64,000 nt of DNA from JAXLSZ01 sp046330315. Its GTDB lineage: Bacteria; Actinomycetota; Thermoleophilia; Solirubrobacterales; 70-9. The notes below the pieces were generated by a model. That model saw only the letters and a program-made list of their open reading frames with translations, was not told the origin of the DNA and searched no databases. The position numbers and the translations under genes are program-made. The stretch is taken from the NCBI GenBank assembly GCA_046330315.1, contig JAXLSZ010000012.1, forward strand, positions 27,083 through 91,082, given 5' to 3'. Position 1 is the first letter of the stretch. Each line of letters opens with the position of its first letter. Positions 53,540 to 62,466 of this stretch are shown in pieces.

Positions 53540-53545
53540 GGCCCG
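53498..53545. repeat. 24-bp tandem duplication at the WS/DGAT start
   Basis: The unit GTGTCTCTGCCTCCGCCACG plus GCCC appears twice in a row on the plus strand. On the minus strand each copy contains GTG-GCG-GAG-GCA-GAG-ACA, so the start codon and first five residues (MAEAET) are doubled. The bases 53546-53681 between the divergent WS/DGAT and PEP synthase starts hold no clear promoter box. Confidence 0.85.
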
Positions 53546-53681
53546 ATCATCCCGGCTCGCCGCGTCCGCGGAATCCGTAACGGGCCACCGTCCGGGTTGT
53601 GGCGTTCCCCGATTGCCTCCCGGCCCGGCGGCTCCTAGGGTCCGGGCTCCAGCCCAAGCCTCACCGCGAGGAGAGCACCAA

Positions 53682-56021
53682 GTGGAGAAGAGCGTCGCCG
53701 GAACCCGTACCGACTACACCCGCGACTTCGAGCACCTGTCCCGCGCCGACGTCCCCTACGCCGGCGGCAAGGGCGCCAACCTCGGAGAGCTGACCGCTGC
53801 CGGCGTCCCGGTACCGCCCGGGTTCGTGGTCGGCGCCGCCGCCTACGCGGCCTTCTGCGACGACGGCGGCCTGCGCGGCCGCATCGCCGAGGCGCTCTCG
53901 ACCGTGGACGTGGACGACCCCGCCGAGCTCGACCGCGCCGCCGCCCAGGTGCGCGGGATGGTCGAGGCGGAGCCGGTGCCCGAGGCGGTCGAGCGGGCGA
54001 TCCGCGAGAGCTATGCCGCGCTGGCCGGCGACGACGGCTCGACCCCGGTCGCGGTGCGCTCCTCGGCGACCGCCGAGGACACCGAGTCGGCCTCCTTCGC
54101 GGGGATGAACGAGACCTTCCTCAACGTCCGCGGCGCCGACGCGGTGGTGGACGCGGTGCGCCGCTGCTGGTCCTCGCTGTTCGGGGCCCGGACCCTCTTC
54201 TACCGCGCCAAGCGCGGCTTCGGCCAGGCCGACATGGACATCGCGGTCGTCGTGCAGCGCCAGATCCAGTCCACCCGCTCGGGGGTGATGTTCACGATCG
54301 ACCCCTCCAGCGGCGCCATCGACAGGCTGGTGATCGAGGGCTCCTTCGGGCTCGGCGAGGCGGTCGTCTCGGGCTCGGTCTCCCCGGACCGCTACGTCGT
54401 CGAGAAGGAGACGCTGGGGATCCTCAACCGCGAGGTCCGCCGCAAGGAGCTGGTCATCGAGTCCCTCCCCGACGGAGGCACGACCACCCGCGAGCTCGAG
54501 GGCACCGAGGCGATGAGCCCGGTGCTCTCCGACGCCGAGGTGCGAACCGTCGCCGAGCTCGGCCGCCGCATCGAGGAGCACTACGCAGCGCCCCAGGACA
54601 CCGAGTGGGCGTTCGACTCCGAGGGCGAGGCCTGGATGCTGCAGTCCCGGCCGGTCACCTCGGCCGGCGCCACGACGCCCGCGGCACACGCCGACGGGGA
54701 GCTGGGACCGGTCCTGCTCAAGGGCCTGGGGGCTGCGCCCGGGGCCGGCAGCGGCGAGGTGAGCATCGTCCGGACCCTCGACGACGCCAGCGCCTTCGGC
54801 GACGGGAAGATCCTCGTCACCCACATGACGGCGCCCGACTGGGTGCCGCTGATGCGCAAGGCCGCCGCGATCGTCACCGACTCCGGCGGGATGACCTGCC
54901 ACGCGGCGATCGTCTCGCGGGAGCTGGGGATCCCCTGCGTGGTCGGCACCGGGGACGCGACCGGGAAGCTCCGCAACGGCGAGGAGGTGACGGTCAACGC
55001 GACCCAGGGAACCGTCCACGAGGGAGCGACCGAGGTCGCCGAGGAGACCGCGCCGGCCGCCGCCGCCGCCGCTCCCGAGGCGACGGGGACGAAGCTTCTG
55101 GTCAACCTCTCCGAGCCCTCGCAGATCGACCGCGTGGCGCCGCTGCCGGTGGACGGCGTCGGGCTGCTGCGGGCCGAGCTGATGGTGATCGAGGCCCTCG
55201 AGGGCCGGCACCCGCGAAAGCTGCTCGAGGAGGGCAGGGGGAGCGAGTTCGTCGAGCGGATGGGCGACGCCCTCACCCGCTTCTCCGAGGCCTTCGCGCC
55301 ACGACCGATCACCTACCGGACGATCGACTTCCGCACCAACGAGTTCCGCGGGCTGGAGGGAGGCGAGACCTTCGAGCCGGAGGAGGCCAACCCGATGATC
55401 GGCTACCGCGGCGCTCTCCGCTACACGCGGGAGCCCGACCTCTTCCGGCTCGAGCTCGACGCGATCACCAGGGTCTGGGAAGCCGGCCACACCAACCTCC
55501 ACGTGATGCTGCCCTTCGTTCGCACCGCCCGCGAGCTGGCGACCTGCCGTCGCATGTTCGCCGAGGCTGGGCTGCTCGAGCGGGCCGGGTTCGAGCTCTG
55601 GGTGATGGCAGAGGTGCCCTCTGTCCTCTTCAACCTCGAGCGCTACGCCGAGCTGGGGGTGGCGGGGATCTCGATCGGCTCGAACGACCTCACCCAGCTC
55701 GTGCTCGGCTGCGATCGCGACTCCGAGGTCGTCGCCGCCACCTTCGACGAGCGCGACCCCGCCGTCGTCGCCTACCTCGGCAAGCTGATCCGGCGCGCCC
55801 GCTCGCTCGGCCTCTCCACCTCGATCTGCGGGCAGGCGCCCTCCGTGCACCCCGAGTACGCCGAGATCCTCGTCGAGGCCGGCATCGACGCGATCTCCGT
55901 CAACATTGACTCCGTGGACCGGGCACGCAGGCTGATCGGCGCGGCCGAGAGGCGGCTGTTGCTCCGCGCGGCGCGGGGCGAGAGCGCCCCCGGCTCGGCG
56001 CCCCCGTCCGCGGGCGGATGA
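53682..56021 (+). CDS. ppsA: Phosphoenolpyruvate synthase
   Basis: This 779-residue protein has the three-domain PEP synthase layout. The N-terminal ATP-grasp part has YAGGKGANLGEL, VAVRSSATAEDTESASFAGMNETFLNV and FTIDPSSG. The swivelling phosphohistidine domain has GGMTCHAAIVSRELGIPCVVG (His about residue 407). The C-terminal PEP/pyruvate barrel has GLLRAELM, RTIDFRTNEFRG, MIGYRGALRYT and SICGQAPS (catalytic Cys about 716). It makes PEP from pyruvate and ATP for gluconeogenesis. GTG 53682 follows AGGAGAG. Pyruvate phosphate dikinase is a less likely alternative given the length and motifs. The 3' end carries a 38-bp duplication shared with the hypF leader. Confidence 0.93.
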   Translation: MEKSVAGTRTDYTRDFEHLSRADVPYAGGKGANLGELTAAGVPVPPGFVVGAAAYAAFCDDGGLRGRIAEALSTVDVDDPAELDRAAAQVRGMVEAEPVPEAVERAIRESYAALAGDDGSTPVAVRSSATAEDTESASFAGMNETFLNVRGADAVVDAVRRCWSSLFGARTLFYRAKRGFGQADMDIAVVVQRQIQSTRSGVMFTIDPSSGAIDRLVIEGSFGLGEAVVSGSVSPDRYVVEKETLGILNREVRRKELVIESLPDGGTTTRELEGTEAMSPVLSDAEVRTVAELGRRIEEHYAAPQDTEWAFDSEGEAWMLQSRPVTSAGATTPAAHADGELGPVLLKGLGAAPGAGSGEVSIVRTLDDASAFGDGKILVTHMTAPDWVPLMRKAAAIVTDSGGMTCHAAIVSRELGIPCVVGTGDATGKLRNGEEVTVNATQGTVHEGATEVAEETAPAAAAAAPEATGTKLLVNLSEPSQIDRVAPLPVDGVGLLRAELMVIEALEGRHPRKLLEEGRGSEFVERMGDALTRFSEAFAPRPITYRTIDFRTNEFRGLEGGETFEPEEANPMIGYRGALRYTREPDLFRLELDAITRVWEAGHTNLHVMLPFVRTARELATCRRMFAEAGLLERAGFELWVMAEVPSVLFNLERYAELGVAGISIGSNDLTQLVLGCDRDSEVVAATFDERDPAVVAYLGKLIRRARSLGLSTSICGQAPSVHPEYAEILVEAGIDAISVNIDSVDRARRLIGAAERRLLLRAARGESAPGSAPPSAGG

Positions 56022-56058
56022 GCGCCCCCGGCTCAGCGCCGTCGTCCGCGGGCGGATG
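55983..56058. repeat. 38-bp tandem duplication at the ppsA/hypF junction with a 13-codon mini-ORF
   Basis: Two 38-bp units (GAGCGCCCCCGGCTC...GCGGGCGGATGA) abut. Each ends in ATGA. As a result a mini-ORF of 13 codons (ATG 56018 to TGA 56057) overlaps the ppsA stop at one end and the hypF ATG 56056 at the other. It may pass ribosomes from ppsA to hypF, or be only a trace of the duplication. Confidence 0.75.
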
Positions 56059-58257
56059 AGGGCACCGGCCGGGCGGCGTCCCGGCCCGGGGGCCGCCCCG
56101 GAGGCCCGCCGCATCACCGTGCGCGGGACGGTCCAGGGCGTCGGGCTGCGGCCCTGGGTGCACGGCCTGGCCACCCGCCACGGCCTCGCCGGGACGGTCC
56201 GCAACGCGGGCGGAGAGGTGCTGATCGAGGTGGAGGGGAGCGCCGAGGGGATCGGCGCTTTCGAGGACGAGCTGAGGGCGGGCGCGCCGTTCCCGGCCCG
56301 GCTGGAGGAGGTCAGCTCGACCGCCGTCCCCGCCGAGGGCCGCGGGGCCTTCACGATCGGTCCCAGCTCGCATCGGGGCGAGGGGGCGCCGATCCCGCCC
56401 GACGTCGCCACCTGCGCGGACTGCCTGGCGGAGCTGTTCGACCCGGCGGACCGGCGCCACCGATACCCGTTCATCACCTGCGCGCGCTGCGGTCCCCGCT
56501 TCACGATCGTGCGCTCGCTGCCCTACGACCGGCCGAACACGACGATGGCGGCTTTCGAGATGTGCGCGCGGTGCCGCGCGGAGTACGAGGACCCGGCGGA
56601 CCGGCGCTTCCACGCCGAGGCGATCGCCTGCCCCGCCTGCGGCCCCCGCCTCTCCATGCCGCTCGGGGAGGCGGTCGGCCTGCTCCGCGCCGGGGGCATC
56701 CTCGCGATCAAGGGGATCGGCGGCTTCCACCTCGCCTGCGACGCGACCAGCGAGCAGGCCGTCTCGCGGCTGCGGCGGCGCAAGGACCGCCCGTCCAAGC
56801 CCCTCGCGGTGATGGCGGCGCATCCGGAGGAGCTGCTCGAGGCCGGCGCCTCGGCGCGCCGGGCGCTCGGGTCCGGGGCGGCGCCGATCGTGATCGCGCC
56901 GCGCAAGGCCGGGACCGGCGTCGCCGATGCCGTCGCACCCGGATGCGAGGAGCTCGGGGTGATGGCCCCCTACTCCCCGCTGCACCACCTGCTCGCGGCC
57001 GATTTCGGGGGCCCGCTGGTGATGACCAGCGGCAACCGCGCGGAGGAGCCGATCGCGACCGGCGACAGCGAGGCCCGCCGCATGCTGGCCGGGATCGCCG
57101 ACGAGTTCCTCTCCCACGACCGCCCGATCCGGCGGCGTTGCGAGGACTCGGTGGTCCGGGGGGCGGTTCCCGTCCGCCGCTCGAGGGGGTACGCGCCCGC
57201 GCCGCTGAGGATCCCCCTGGCCGCCCCGGAGCCGCTGCTGGCGGTGGGAGCGGAGCTCAAGGGCTGCTTCTGCCTCGCGCGCGGCCCGGAGGCCTTTCTC
57301 TCCGCCCATCTCGGCGACCTGGTCAACCAGCGGGCCCACGCCGCCTTCGCCGACGACGTCGGCCTCTACCTGGAGATGACCGGCGTGAGGCCGTCGCTCG
57401 TGGCCCACGACCTGCATCCCAACTACCTCTCCACCCGCTGGGCGCTCGAGCACGGGGAGGCGCTGGAGGGCGTCCAGCATCATCATGCCCACGCCGCCGC
57501 CTGCCTCGCCGAGCACGGGCAGCGCGGCCCGGCGCTCGGCATCGTCCTCGACGGCACCGGGTACGGGCCCGACGGGACCGCCTGGGGAGGCGAGGTGATC
57601 CGTTTCGACCTGCTCGGCTTCGAGCGCCTCACGCACCTGCGGCCGGTGCCGCTGCCGGGCGGCGACGCCGCGGTTCGCGAGCCCTGGAGGTCGGCGGCCG
57701 CGCATCTGGAGATGGCCGGCAGACCGGTCCCCCTCGACCGCTGGCCGCGCTGGGAGCAGGTCCGGCACAGCCTCGCCGTCAACGCTCCGCTGTCCTCGGG
57801 CGCGGGGCGCCTCTTCGACGCGGCCGGCGTCCTGCTCGGCGCCCCCGACCGCATCGGCTACGAGGCGGAGGCCGCGATCGCCGTGGAGCGCCTCGCCGGG
57901 CGCCTCGACGCAGACCCCTACCCCTGCCGCCGGGACGGGCGGGGGATCGCCGGAGCCGAGTTGATCGCCGCCGTGCACGACGACCTCGATGCCGGCCGCC
58001 CCCGCGGACAGGTGGCCGCCGCCTTTCACGAGGGTCTGGCCTCCGCCCTCGCGGCGGCCTGCGCCGAGGCGGCGGAGCCGCGCACCGTCGTCCTCACCGG
58101 CGGCGCCCTGGTGAACCTGCGCCTGGGAGAATCCCTGGCGCGGAGGCTCGGCGAGCTCGGCTTCGAGGTGATGCGCCACCGGGCGCTCCCGCCCAACGAC
58201 GGCGGGATCAGCTTCGGCCAGGCAGCCGTCGCCGCCGCGAGGATGTCATGTGCCTAG
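56056..58257 (+). CDS. hypF: Carbamoyltransferase HypF
   Basis: This 733-residue protein has all HypF domains in order: acylphosphatase (RRITVRGTVQGVGLRPWVHGLA, residues ~18-100), two zinc fingers (CADCLAELF...CARCGPRF; CARCRAEYED...CPACGPRL, ~119-200), the YrdC-like domain (GGILAIKGIGGFHLACDA; VMTSGNRAEEPI) and the Kae1-like carbamoyltransferase domain (HHHAHAAACLAEHG about residue 475; LDGTGYGPDGTAWGGEV). It makes the carbamoyl group that becomes the CN ligands of the Ni-Fe site and passes it to HypE. It starts the hyp operon, coupled to the preceding PEP synthase through the duplicated ATGA. Confidence 0.95.
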   Translation: MRAPAGRRPGPGAAPEARRITVRGTVQGVGLRPWVHGLATRHGLAGTVRNAGGEVLIEVEGSAEGIGAFEDELRAGAPFPARLEEVSSTAVPAEGRGAFTIGPSSHRGEGAPIPPDVATCADCLAELFDPADRRHRYPFITCARCGPRFTIVRSLPYDRPNTTMAAFEMCARCRAEYEDPADRRFHAEAIACPACGPRLSMPLGEAVGLLRAGGILAIKGIGGFHLACDATSEQAVSRLRRRKDRPSKPLAVMAAHPEELLEAGASARRALGSGAAPIVIAPRKAGTGVADAVAPGCEELGVMAPYSPLHHLLAADFGGPLVMTSGNRAEEPIATGDSEARRMLAGIADEFLSHDRPIRRRCEDSVVRGAVPVRRSRGYAPAPLRIPLAAPEPLLAVGAELKGCFCLARGPEAFLSAHLGDLVNQRAHAAFADDVGLYLEMTGVRPSLVAHDLHPNYLSTRWALEHGEALEGVQHHHAHAAACLAEHGQRGPALGIVLDGTGYGPDGTAWGGEVIRFDLLGFERLTHLRPVPLPGGDAAVREPWRSAAAHLEMAGRPVPLDRWPRWEQVRHSLAVNAPLSSGAGRLFDAAGVLLGAPDRIGYEAEAAIAVERLAGRLDADPYPCRRDGRGIAGAELIAAVHDDLDAGRPRGQVAAAFHEGLASALAAACAEAAEPRTVVLTGGALVNLRLGESLARRLGELGFEVMRHRALPPNDGGISFGQAAVAAARMSCA

Positions 58258-58529
58258 CCATTCCCGGACAGATCACCGAGATCCTCGACCCCGAGCTGCG
58301 GCTGGCCCGGGCCGAGATCGCCGGCGTCAGCCGCGAGGTGAACGTCGGGCTGCTGGACTCCGAGGGCCCCGGGGCCGTGGCGGTCGGGGACTGGGTGCTG
58401 ATCCACGTCGGCTTCGCGATGTCGAAGATCGACGAGGTGCAGGCCCGCGAGACCCTCGAGCTGCTGAGCGGGCTGGGGGCCCCATTCGACGAGGAGCTGG
58501 GCCAGATCCGCGGGAGCGCCGAGCCCTGA
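58248..58529 (+). CDS. hypC: Hydrogenase maturation chaperone HypC
   Basis: This 93-residue protein begins with the invariant MCLAIPG, whose Cys2 holds the Fe(CN)2CO group, followed by the beta-barrel pattern VSREVNVGLL and VGDWVLIHVGFAMSKID. It works with HypD and delivers iron to the large-subunit precursor. ATG 58248 lies 10 bp inside hypF, and the TGA overlaps the probable CTG start of the next gene. Confidence 0.95.
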   Translation: MCLAIPGQITEILDPELRLARAEIAGVSREVNVGLLDSEGPGAVAVGDWVLIHVGFAMSKIDEVQARETLELLSGLGAPFDEELGQIRGSAEP

Positions 58530-59848
58530 GCGCGCTGCGGGCCGAGCTGGAGCACCGCGAGGCGCTCCTGGAGCGCTTCGTCGCCGACTGCGCCGAGCCC
58601 ATCGCCCTCTGCTGCCGGGCGCTGGCCGAGCGGCTGCGCGCCGGCGGGACCCTCTACGCCTACGGCTCGGGGCCGGCGGCCACCGATGCCGCCCACCTCG
58701 CGGTCGAGTTCATGCACCCCGTGATCGTCGGCAAGCCGGCCTACCCGGCGCTGGCGGTCCGCGGCCCCGGCGGGCTTCGTGCCCCCGGCGTCGCCGTCGT
58801 CATCTCCCGCGGCGACGCGGGCGAGGACACGCTGGCGGTCCTCGAGGCGGCCCGGGGGATCGGCCTGCTGACGGTCGCGCTGCTGGGCCCCGGATCCGAC
58901 GCGCCGGCCGACTTCGTCTTCAGCGCGCCGGGCGGCGATCCGGCCGTGGTCCAGGAGATCCAGGAGACCGCCTACCACCTGCTCTGGGAGCTGGTCCACC
59001 TCTTCGCGGAGAGCGCGCCGGCCGGGGATGTGTGCATCACCTGCGGCGACACGGCGGTGGCGGCGCGGGTGATCGAGGCGGAGGGGGGCATCGCCGTGGT
59101 CGAGTCCGAGGGCGTCAGGGGCGAGGTGGCGACCGAGCTCGTGGCGGACGTACGCCCCGGCGACGTCCTGCTCTGCCACGCCGGGGTGGCCCTGGAGCGG
59201 GCGCCCGGCGGCCCCGAGGCGGGCTCGCCGGGAACCGGGGACGCCAGCTTCCTCTACCCGTTCCTGGGCGGCGCCGGTTCCGATCCGGAGGCCCTGCTCG
59301 GCGAGGCCTGCCGGGCGGTCGCCGAGAAGGCAGCGGAGACCAGCCTGCTGAGAGGCGGGATCGACCTCGCCGCCCTGCGGCGCGCCGCGGCCGCGATCGG
59401 CGCCCGGCTCGAGTCCGGCGGGCGCCTTCTGGCCTTCGGCAACGGAGGATCCTCCACCGACGCCCAGGACCTCGCCGCCGACCTCGCCGCCGCGGGCTGG
59501 GACGCCCGCGCGCTGACCGAGGACGTCGCGACCGTGACCGCGCTTGGCAACGACGTCGGCTTTAACAGCGTCTTCGCCCGCCAGCTCATCGCCCTCGGCA
59601 GTCCCGGCGACGTCGCCCTGGCGATCTCGACCAGCGGCGCCTCCGAGAACGTGGTCGAGGCGCTCGCCGAGGCCCGCCGGCGCGGCATGCTGAGCTGCGC
59701 GATCAGCGGCTACGGCGCCGGCCGCCTGGAGGGCGCGGCCGCTCCCGACCATCTGCTCGTCGTGCCCGGCGAGCACGTGCCGCGCATCCAGGAGGCCCAG
59801 GCGACCGCCTATCACCTGCTGGCCGGCGAGATCGGGAGGGCGCCGTGA
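58526..59848 (+). CDS. SIS - HypC-like - SIS fusion protein in the hyp operon
   Basis: This protein of about 440 residues has three modules. Residues ~1-165 form a SIS domain (LYAYGSGPAATDAAHLAVEF; degenerate phosphosugar loop). Residues ~168-226 form a HypC/HupF-like barrel starting GDVCITCGD and continuing GVRGEVATELV and VRPGDVLLCHAGVALE; the CITC form replaces the MCLAIPG of classical HypC. Residues ~260-440 form a second, canonical GmhA-like SIS domain (LLAFGNGGSSTDAQDLAADL; TALGNDVGFNSVFARQL; ISTSGASENV). No ATG, GTG or TTG precedes the first SIS helix; CTG 58526, overlapping the hypC stop (CTGA), is the probable start. It is coupled to hypD by GTGA. A maturation role is likely, but the reaction is unknown. 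Confidence 0.85.
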   Translation: MSALRAELEHREALLERFVADCAEPIALCCRALAERLRAGGTLYAYGSGPAATDAAHLAVEFMHPVIVGKPAYPALAVRGPGGLRAPGVAVVISRGDAGEDTLAVLEAARGIGLLTVALLGPGSDAPADFVFSAPGGDPAVVQEIQETAYHLLWELVHLFAESAPAGDVCITCGDTAVAARVIEAEGGIAVVESEGVRGEVATELVADVRPGDVLLCHAGVALERAPGGPEAGSPGTGDASFLYPFLGGAGSDPEALLGEACRAVAEKAAETSLLRGGIDLAALRRAAAAIGARLESGGRLLAFGNGGSSTDAQDLAADLAAAGWDARALTEDVATVTALGNDVGFNSVFARQLIALGSPGDVALAISTSGASENVVEALAEARRRGMLSCAISGYGAGRLEGAAAPDHLLVVPGEHVPRIQEAQATAYHLLAGEIGRAP

Positions 59849-60975
59849 GCGGCGGGCTGCGCTTCATCGAGGAGTTCCGCTCCGGGGACCTCGCCGCGGG
59901 CATCGCGGCGAGGATCGCCGCCAGGGTCGATCACGACCGCCACTACAAGCTGATGGAGGTCTGCGGCGGGCACACCCATTCGATCTACCGCCACGGGATC
60001 GAGGACCTGCTGCCGGCCAACGTCGAGCTGGTCCACGGCCCCGGCTGCCCCGTCTGCGTGATCCCCATGGGCCGCCAGGACGACGCCATCTCAATCGCCG
60101 AGCGGCCCGAGGTGATCTTCACGACCTTCGGCGACATGATGCGGGTGCCCTCCAGCAACGGCTCGCTGCTCGACGCGAAGGCCCGGGGGGCGGACGTGCG
60201 CATGGTCTACTCGCCGCTCGACGCGCTCGGAATCGCCCGCCGCAACCCCGACCGGGAGGTCGTCTTCTTCGCGATCGGGTTCGAGACGACCGCTCCGGCG
60301 ACCGCCCTGACGCTTCGCCGGGCGCGGGACGAGGGGGTGACCAACTTCGCGGTCTTCGCCAACCACGTCACCATCGTGCCCGCCCTGCGCGCCATCCTCG
60401 ACTCCCCCGACCTCCGCCTCGACGGCTTCATCGGCCCCGGCCACGTCTCGACGGTGATCGGGACTCGCCCCTACGAGTTCATCCCCCGCGAGCACGGCAA
60501 GCCCGTCGTCGTCTCGGGCTTCGAGCCGCTGGACGTGCTGAGCAGCATCGAGATGCTGCTCGACGCCCTCGCCTCCGGGCGCAGCGAGGTCGCCAACCAG
60601 TACACCCGGGCGGTGCGCAGGGACGGCAATCCGCTGGCCCTCGAGGCGATCGCCGAGACCATGGAGCTCCGGCCCACCTTCGAGTGGCGCGGCATGGGGT
60701 TCATCTCGCACAGCGCCCTGCGGATCCGCGACTCCTACGCCGACTGGGACGCCGAGCGCCGCTTCGAGCTGCCCGGCATCCGCGTCGCCGACCCGAAGGC
60801 CTGCCAGTGCGGCGAGGTCCTGAAGGGGGCGATCAAGCCCTGGCAGTGCAAGGTGTTCGGGACCGCCTGCACGCCCGAGCACCCGATCGGGACCTGCATG
60901 GTCTCCAGCGAGGGGGCCTGCGCCGCCTACTACAACTACGGGCGCCTGGCGCGCCGGAGCGAGCCCGTTGCCTGA
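59845..60975 (+). CDS. hypD: Hydrogenase maturation protein HypD
   Basis: This 376-residue Fe-S protein has the conserved MEVCGGHTHSIYRHG (with essential Cys), LVHGPGCPVCVIP, FFAIGFETTAPATAL, GPGHVSTVIG, and the C-terminal [4Fe-4S] binding cysteines in CQCGEVLKG...WQCKVFGTACTP...GTCMVSSEGACAAYY. It is the scaffold with HypC on which Fe(CN)2CO is built. GTG 59845 overlaps the stop of the fusion gene, and its own stop overlaps the start of hypE. Confidence 0.95.
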   Translation: MSGGLRFIEEFRSGDLAAGIAARIAARVDHDRHYKLMEVCGGHTHSIYRHGIEDLLPANVELVHGPGCPVCVIPMGRQDDAISIAERPEVIFTTFGDMMRVPSSNGSLLDAKARGADVRMVYSPLDALGIARRNPDREVVFFAIGFETTAPATALTLRRARDEGVTNFAVFANHVTIVPALRAILDSPDLRLDGFIGPGHVSTVIGTRPYEFIPREHGKPVVVSGFEPLDVLSSIEMLLDALASGRSEVANQYTRAVRRDGNPLALEAIAETMELRPTFEWRGMGFISHSALRIRDSYADWDAERRFELPGIRVADPKACQCGEVLKGAIKPWQCKVFGTACTPEHPIGTCMVSSEGACAAYYNYGRLARRSEPVA

Positions 60976-62071
60976 GGAGGGCCGCCCCGCCCGGCGCGAG
61001 GAGGAGGTGCTCGAGGCGATCGAGCGCCGCCGCCGCCGGCCGCCGCGAAGGCTGCTCGCCGAGCAGGTGACGCTGTCCCACGGCGCCGGCGGGCGGGCGA
61101 CCCGGGACCTCGTCGAGGGGCTCTTCCTCAGGCACCTCTCCGACCCCGCCCTCGCCCGCCTTGAGGACGCCGCCGTGCTCGGCGGCGTGCCGGCGGGCGA
61201 GCAGGCGGTGCTGACCACCGACTCCTACGTGGTCAGCCCGATCTTTTTCGAGGGGGGCGACATCGGCGGGCTGGCGGTCAACGGCACCGTCAACGACCTG
61301 GCGGTGGCCGGCGCCCGACCCCTGGCGCTCTCCGCGGGCTTCGTGATCGAGGAGGGCTTCCGGGTGGCCGACCTCGAGCGGGTGGCGGCCTCGATCGCCG
61401 CCGCGGCCGGCGGTGCCGGGGTGCGCGTCGCGGCCGCCGACACCAAGGTCGTGGAGCGGGGCAAGGCGGACGGCCTCTACCTGAACACCACCGGCCTCGG
61501 CCTGCTCGCCGAGGGCGTCGACCTGGGCCCGGAGCGGGTCGCCGCGGGCGACCGGGTCCTGGTGTCGGGGACGATCGGCGACCACGGGATGGCGATCATC
61601 CTCAGCCGCGGCGAGCTGGCCCTGGAGGGCGATTTGCGAAGCGACAGCGCGCCGCTGTGGAGCCTGGTGTCCGACCTGATCGGGACGGCCGGCGCCGGAT
61701 TGCGCTGGATGCGCGACCCGACCAGGGGCGGGGTCGCCACCGTGCTGGTCGAGCTGGCCCTCGCGACCGGCCTCGGCGTGGCGCTTCGCGAGGCCGAGAT
61801 ACCGGTCCGCGGCTCCGTTGCCGGGGCCTGCGAGATCCTCGGGATCGACCCCCTCTACGTCGCCAACGAGGGGAAGCTGATCGCCGTGGTCGCCCCGGAG
61901 CGCGCGGCGGACGCGCTGGAGGCGATGCGCTCGCACCCGCTGGGCCGCGAGGCTGCCGAGATCGGCGAGATCCGGTCCGAGCCGGAGGCCACGGTCGTGC
62001 TGGAGACCGGGCTGGGCGGGGGCAGGATCGTGGACATGCTCACCGGCGACCCGCTGCCGAGGATCTGCTGA
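60968..62071 (+). CDS. hypE: Hydrogenase maturation protein HypE
   Basis: This 367-residue ATPase of the PurM/SelD fold has VTLSHGAGGRATRDLVEGLF, the glycine-rich TDSYVVSPIFFEGGDIGGLAVNGTVNDL region, RDPTRGGVATVLVELA and the terminal PRIC, whose Cys accepts the carbamoyl group from HypF and turns it into thiocyanate. The start is TTG 60968, 8 bp inside hypD. It has a basic 30-residue N-terminal extension (EAIERRRRRPPRRL) before the conserved domain, which is longer than usual. Its TGA overlaps the hypA ATG by one base. Confidence 0.95.
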   Translation: MPEEGRPARREEEVLEAIERRRRRPPRRLLAEQVTLSHGAGGRATRDLVEGLFLRHLSDPALARLEDAAVLGGVPAGEQAVLTTDSYVVSPIFFEGGDIGGLAVNGTVNDLAVAGARPLALSAGFVIEEGFRVADLERVAASIAAAAGGAGVRVAAADTKVVERGKADGLYLNTTGLGLLAEGVDLGPERVAAGDRVLVSGTIGDHGMAIILSRGELALEGDLRSDSAPLWSLVSDLIGTAGAGLRWMRDPTRGGVATVLVELALATGLGVALREAEIPVRGSVAGACEILGIDPLYVANEGKLIAVVAPERAADALEAMRSHPLGREAAEIGEIRSEPEATVVLETGLGGGRIVDMLTGDPLPRIC

Positions 62072-62466
62072 TGCACGAGCTGGCGCTCTCCCGGGCGATC
62101 GTCGAGACGGCGGAGCGGCACGCGGCCGGGCGCCGCGTGGTCGAGGTGAGGGCGCGGGTCGGGGCGCTTCGCCAGGTGGTCCCCTCCTCCCTGGAGTTTT
62201 ACTTCTCGGTCGCCGCGGCCGGCACGCTCTGCGACGGGGCCCGCCTCGAGCAGGCCGCCGTGCCCGCCCGGCTCCGCTGCCGGGACTGCTCGGCCGAGTG
62301 GTCCCCGCGCGAGCCGGGCTTCCGCTGCCCGCGCTGCTCGGGCGGGCGGGTGGAGGTGCTCGAGGGCTCCGAGCTCGAGGTGGAGTCGATCGAGGTCGAG
62401 GAGCCCGGCCCCCCGGGGGGCGCGGGACGGGATAATGGGGGCCGGGAATGCACCGCACGAGGGTGA
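62071..62466 (+). CDS. hypA: Hydrogenase nickel incorporation protein HypA
   Basis: This 131-residue protein begins MHELALS (His2 is the Ni ligand) and has the zinc site CRDCSAEW...FRCPRCSGG (two CxxC). It hands nickel to the hydrogenase large subunit together with HypB. The C-terminal tail (GPPGGAGRDNGGRECTARG) is an extension caused by overlap with hypB (19 bp) and is unlikely to be functional. Confidence 0.95.
   Translation: MHELALSRAIVETAERHAAGRRVVEVRARVGALRQVVPSSLEFYFSVAAAGTLCDGARLEQAAVPARLRCRDCSAEWSPREPGFRCPRCSGGRVEVLEGSELEVESIEVEEPGPPGGAGRDNGGRECTARG

Noticed and set aside
53661..56504. A 947-codon minus-strand frame opposite PEP synthase and hypF
   Set aside because: Both sense genes carry complete family motifs; the antisense product has none.
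58250..58525. In-frame upstream extension of the SIS-HypC-SIS gene through hypC
   Set aside because: The translated extension is Arg/Gly/Pro-rich and unlike any domain, so it is taken as the shadow of hypC, though a frameshift product cannot be fully excluded.
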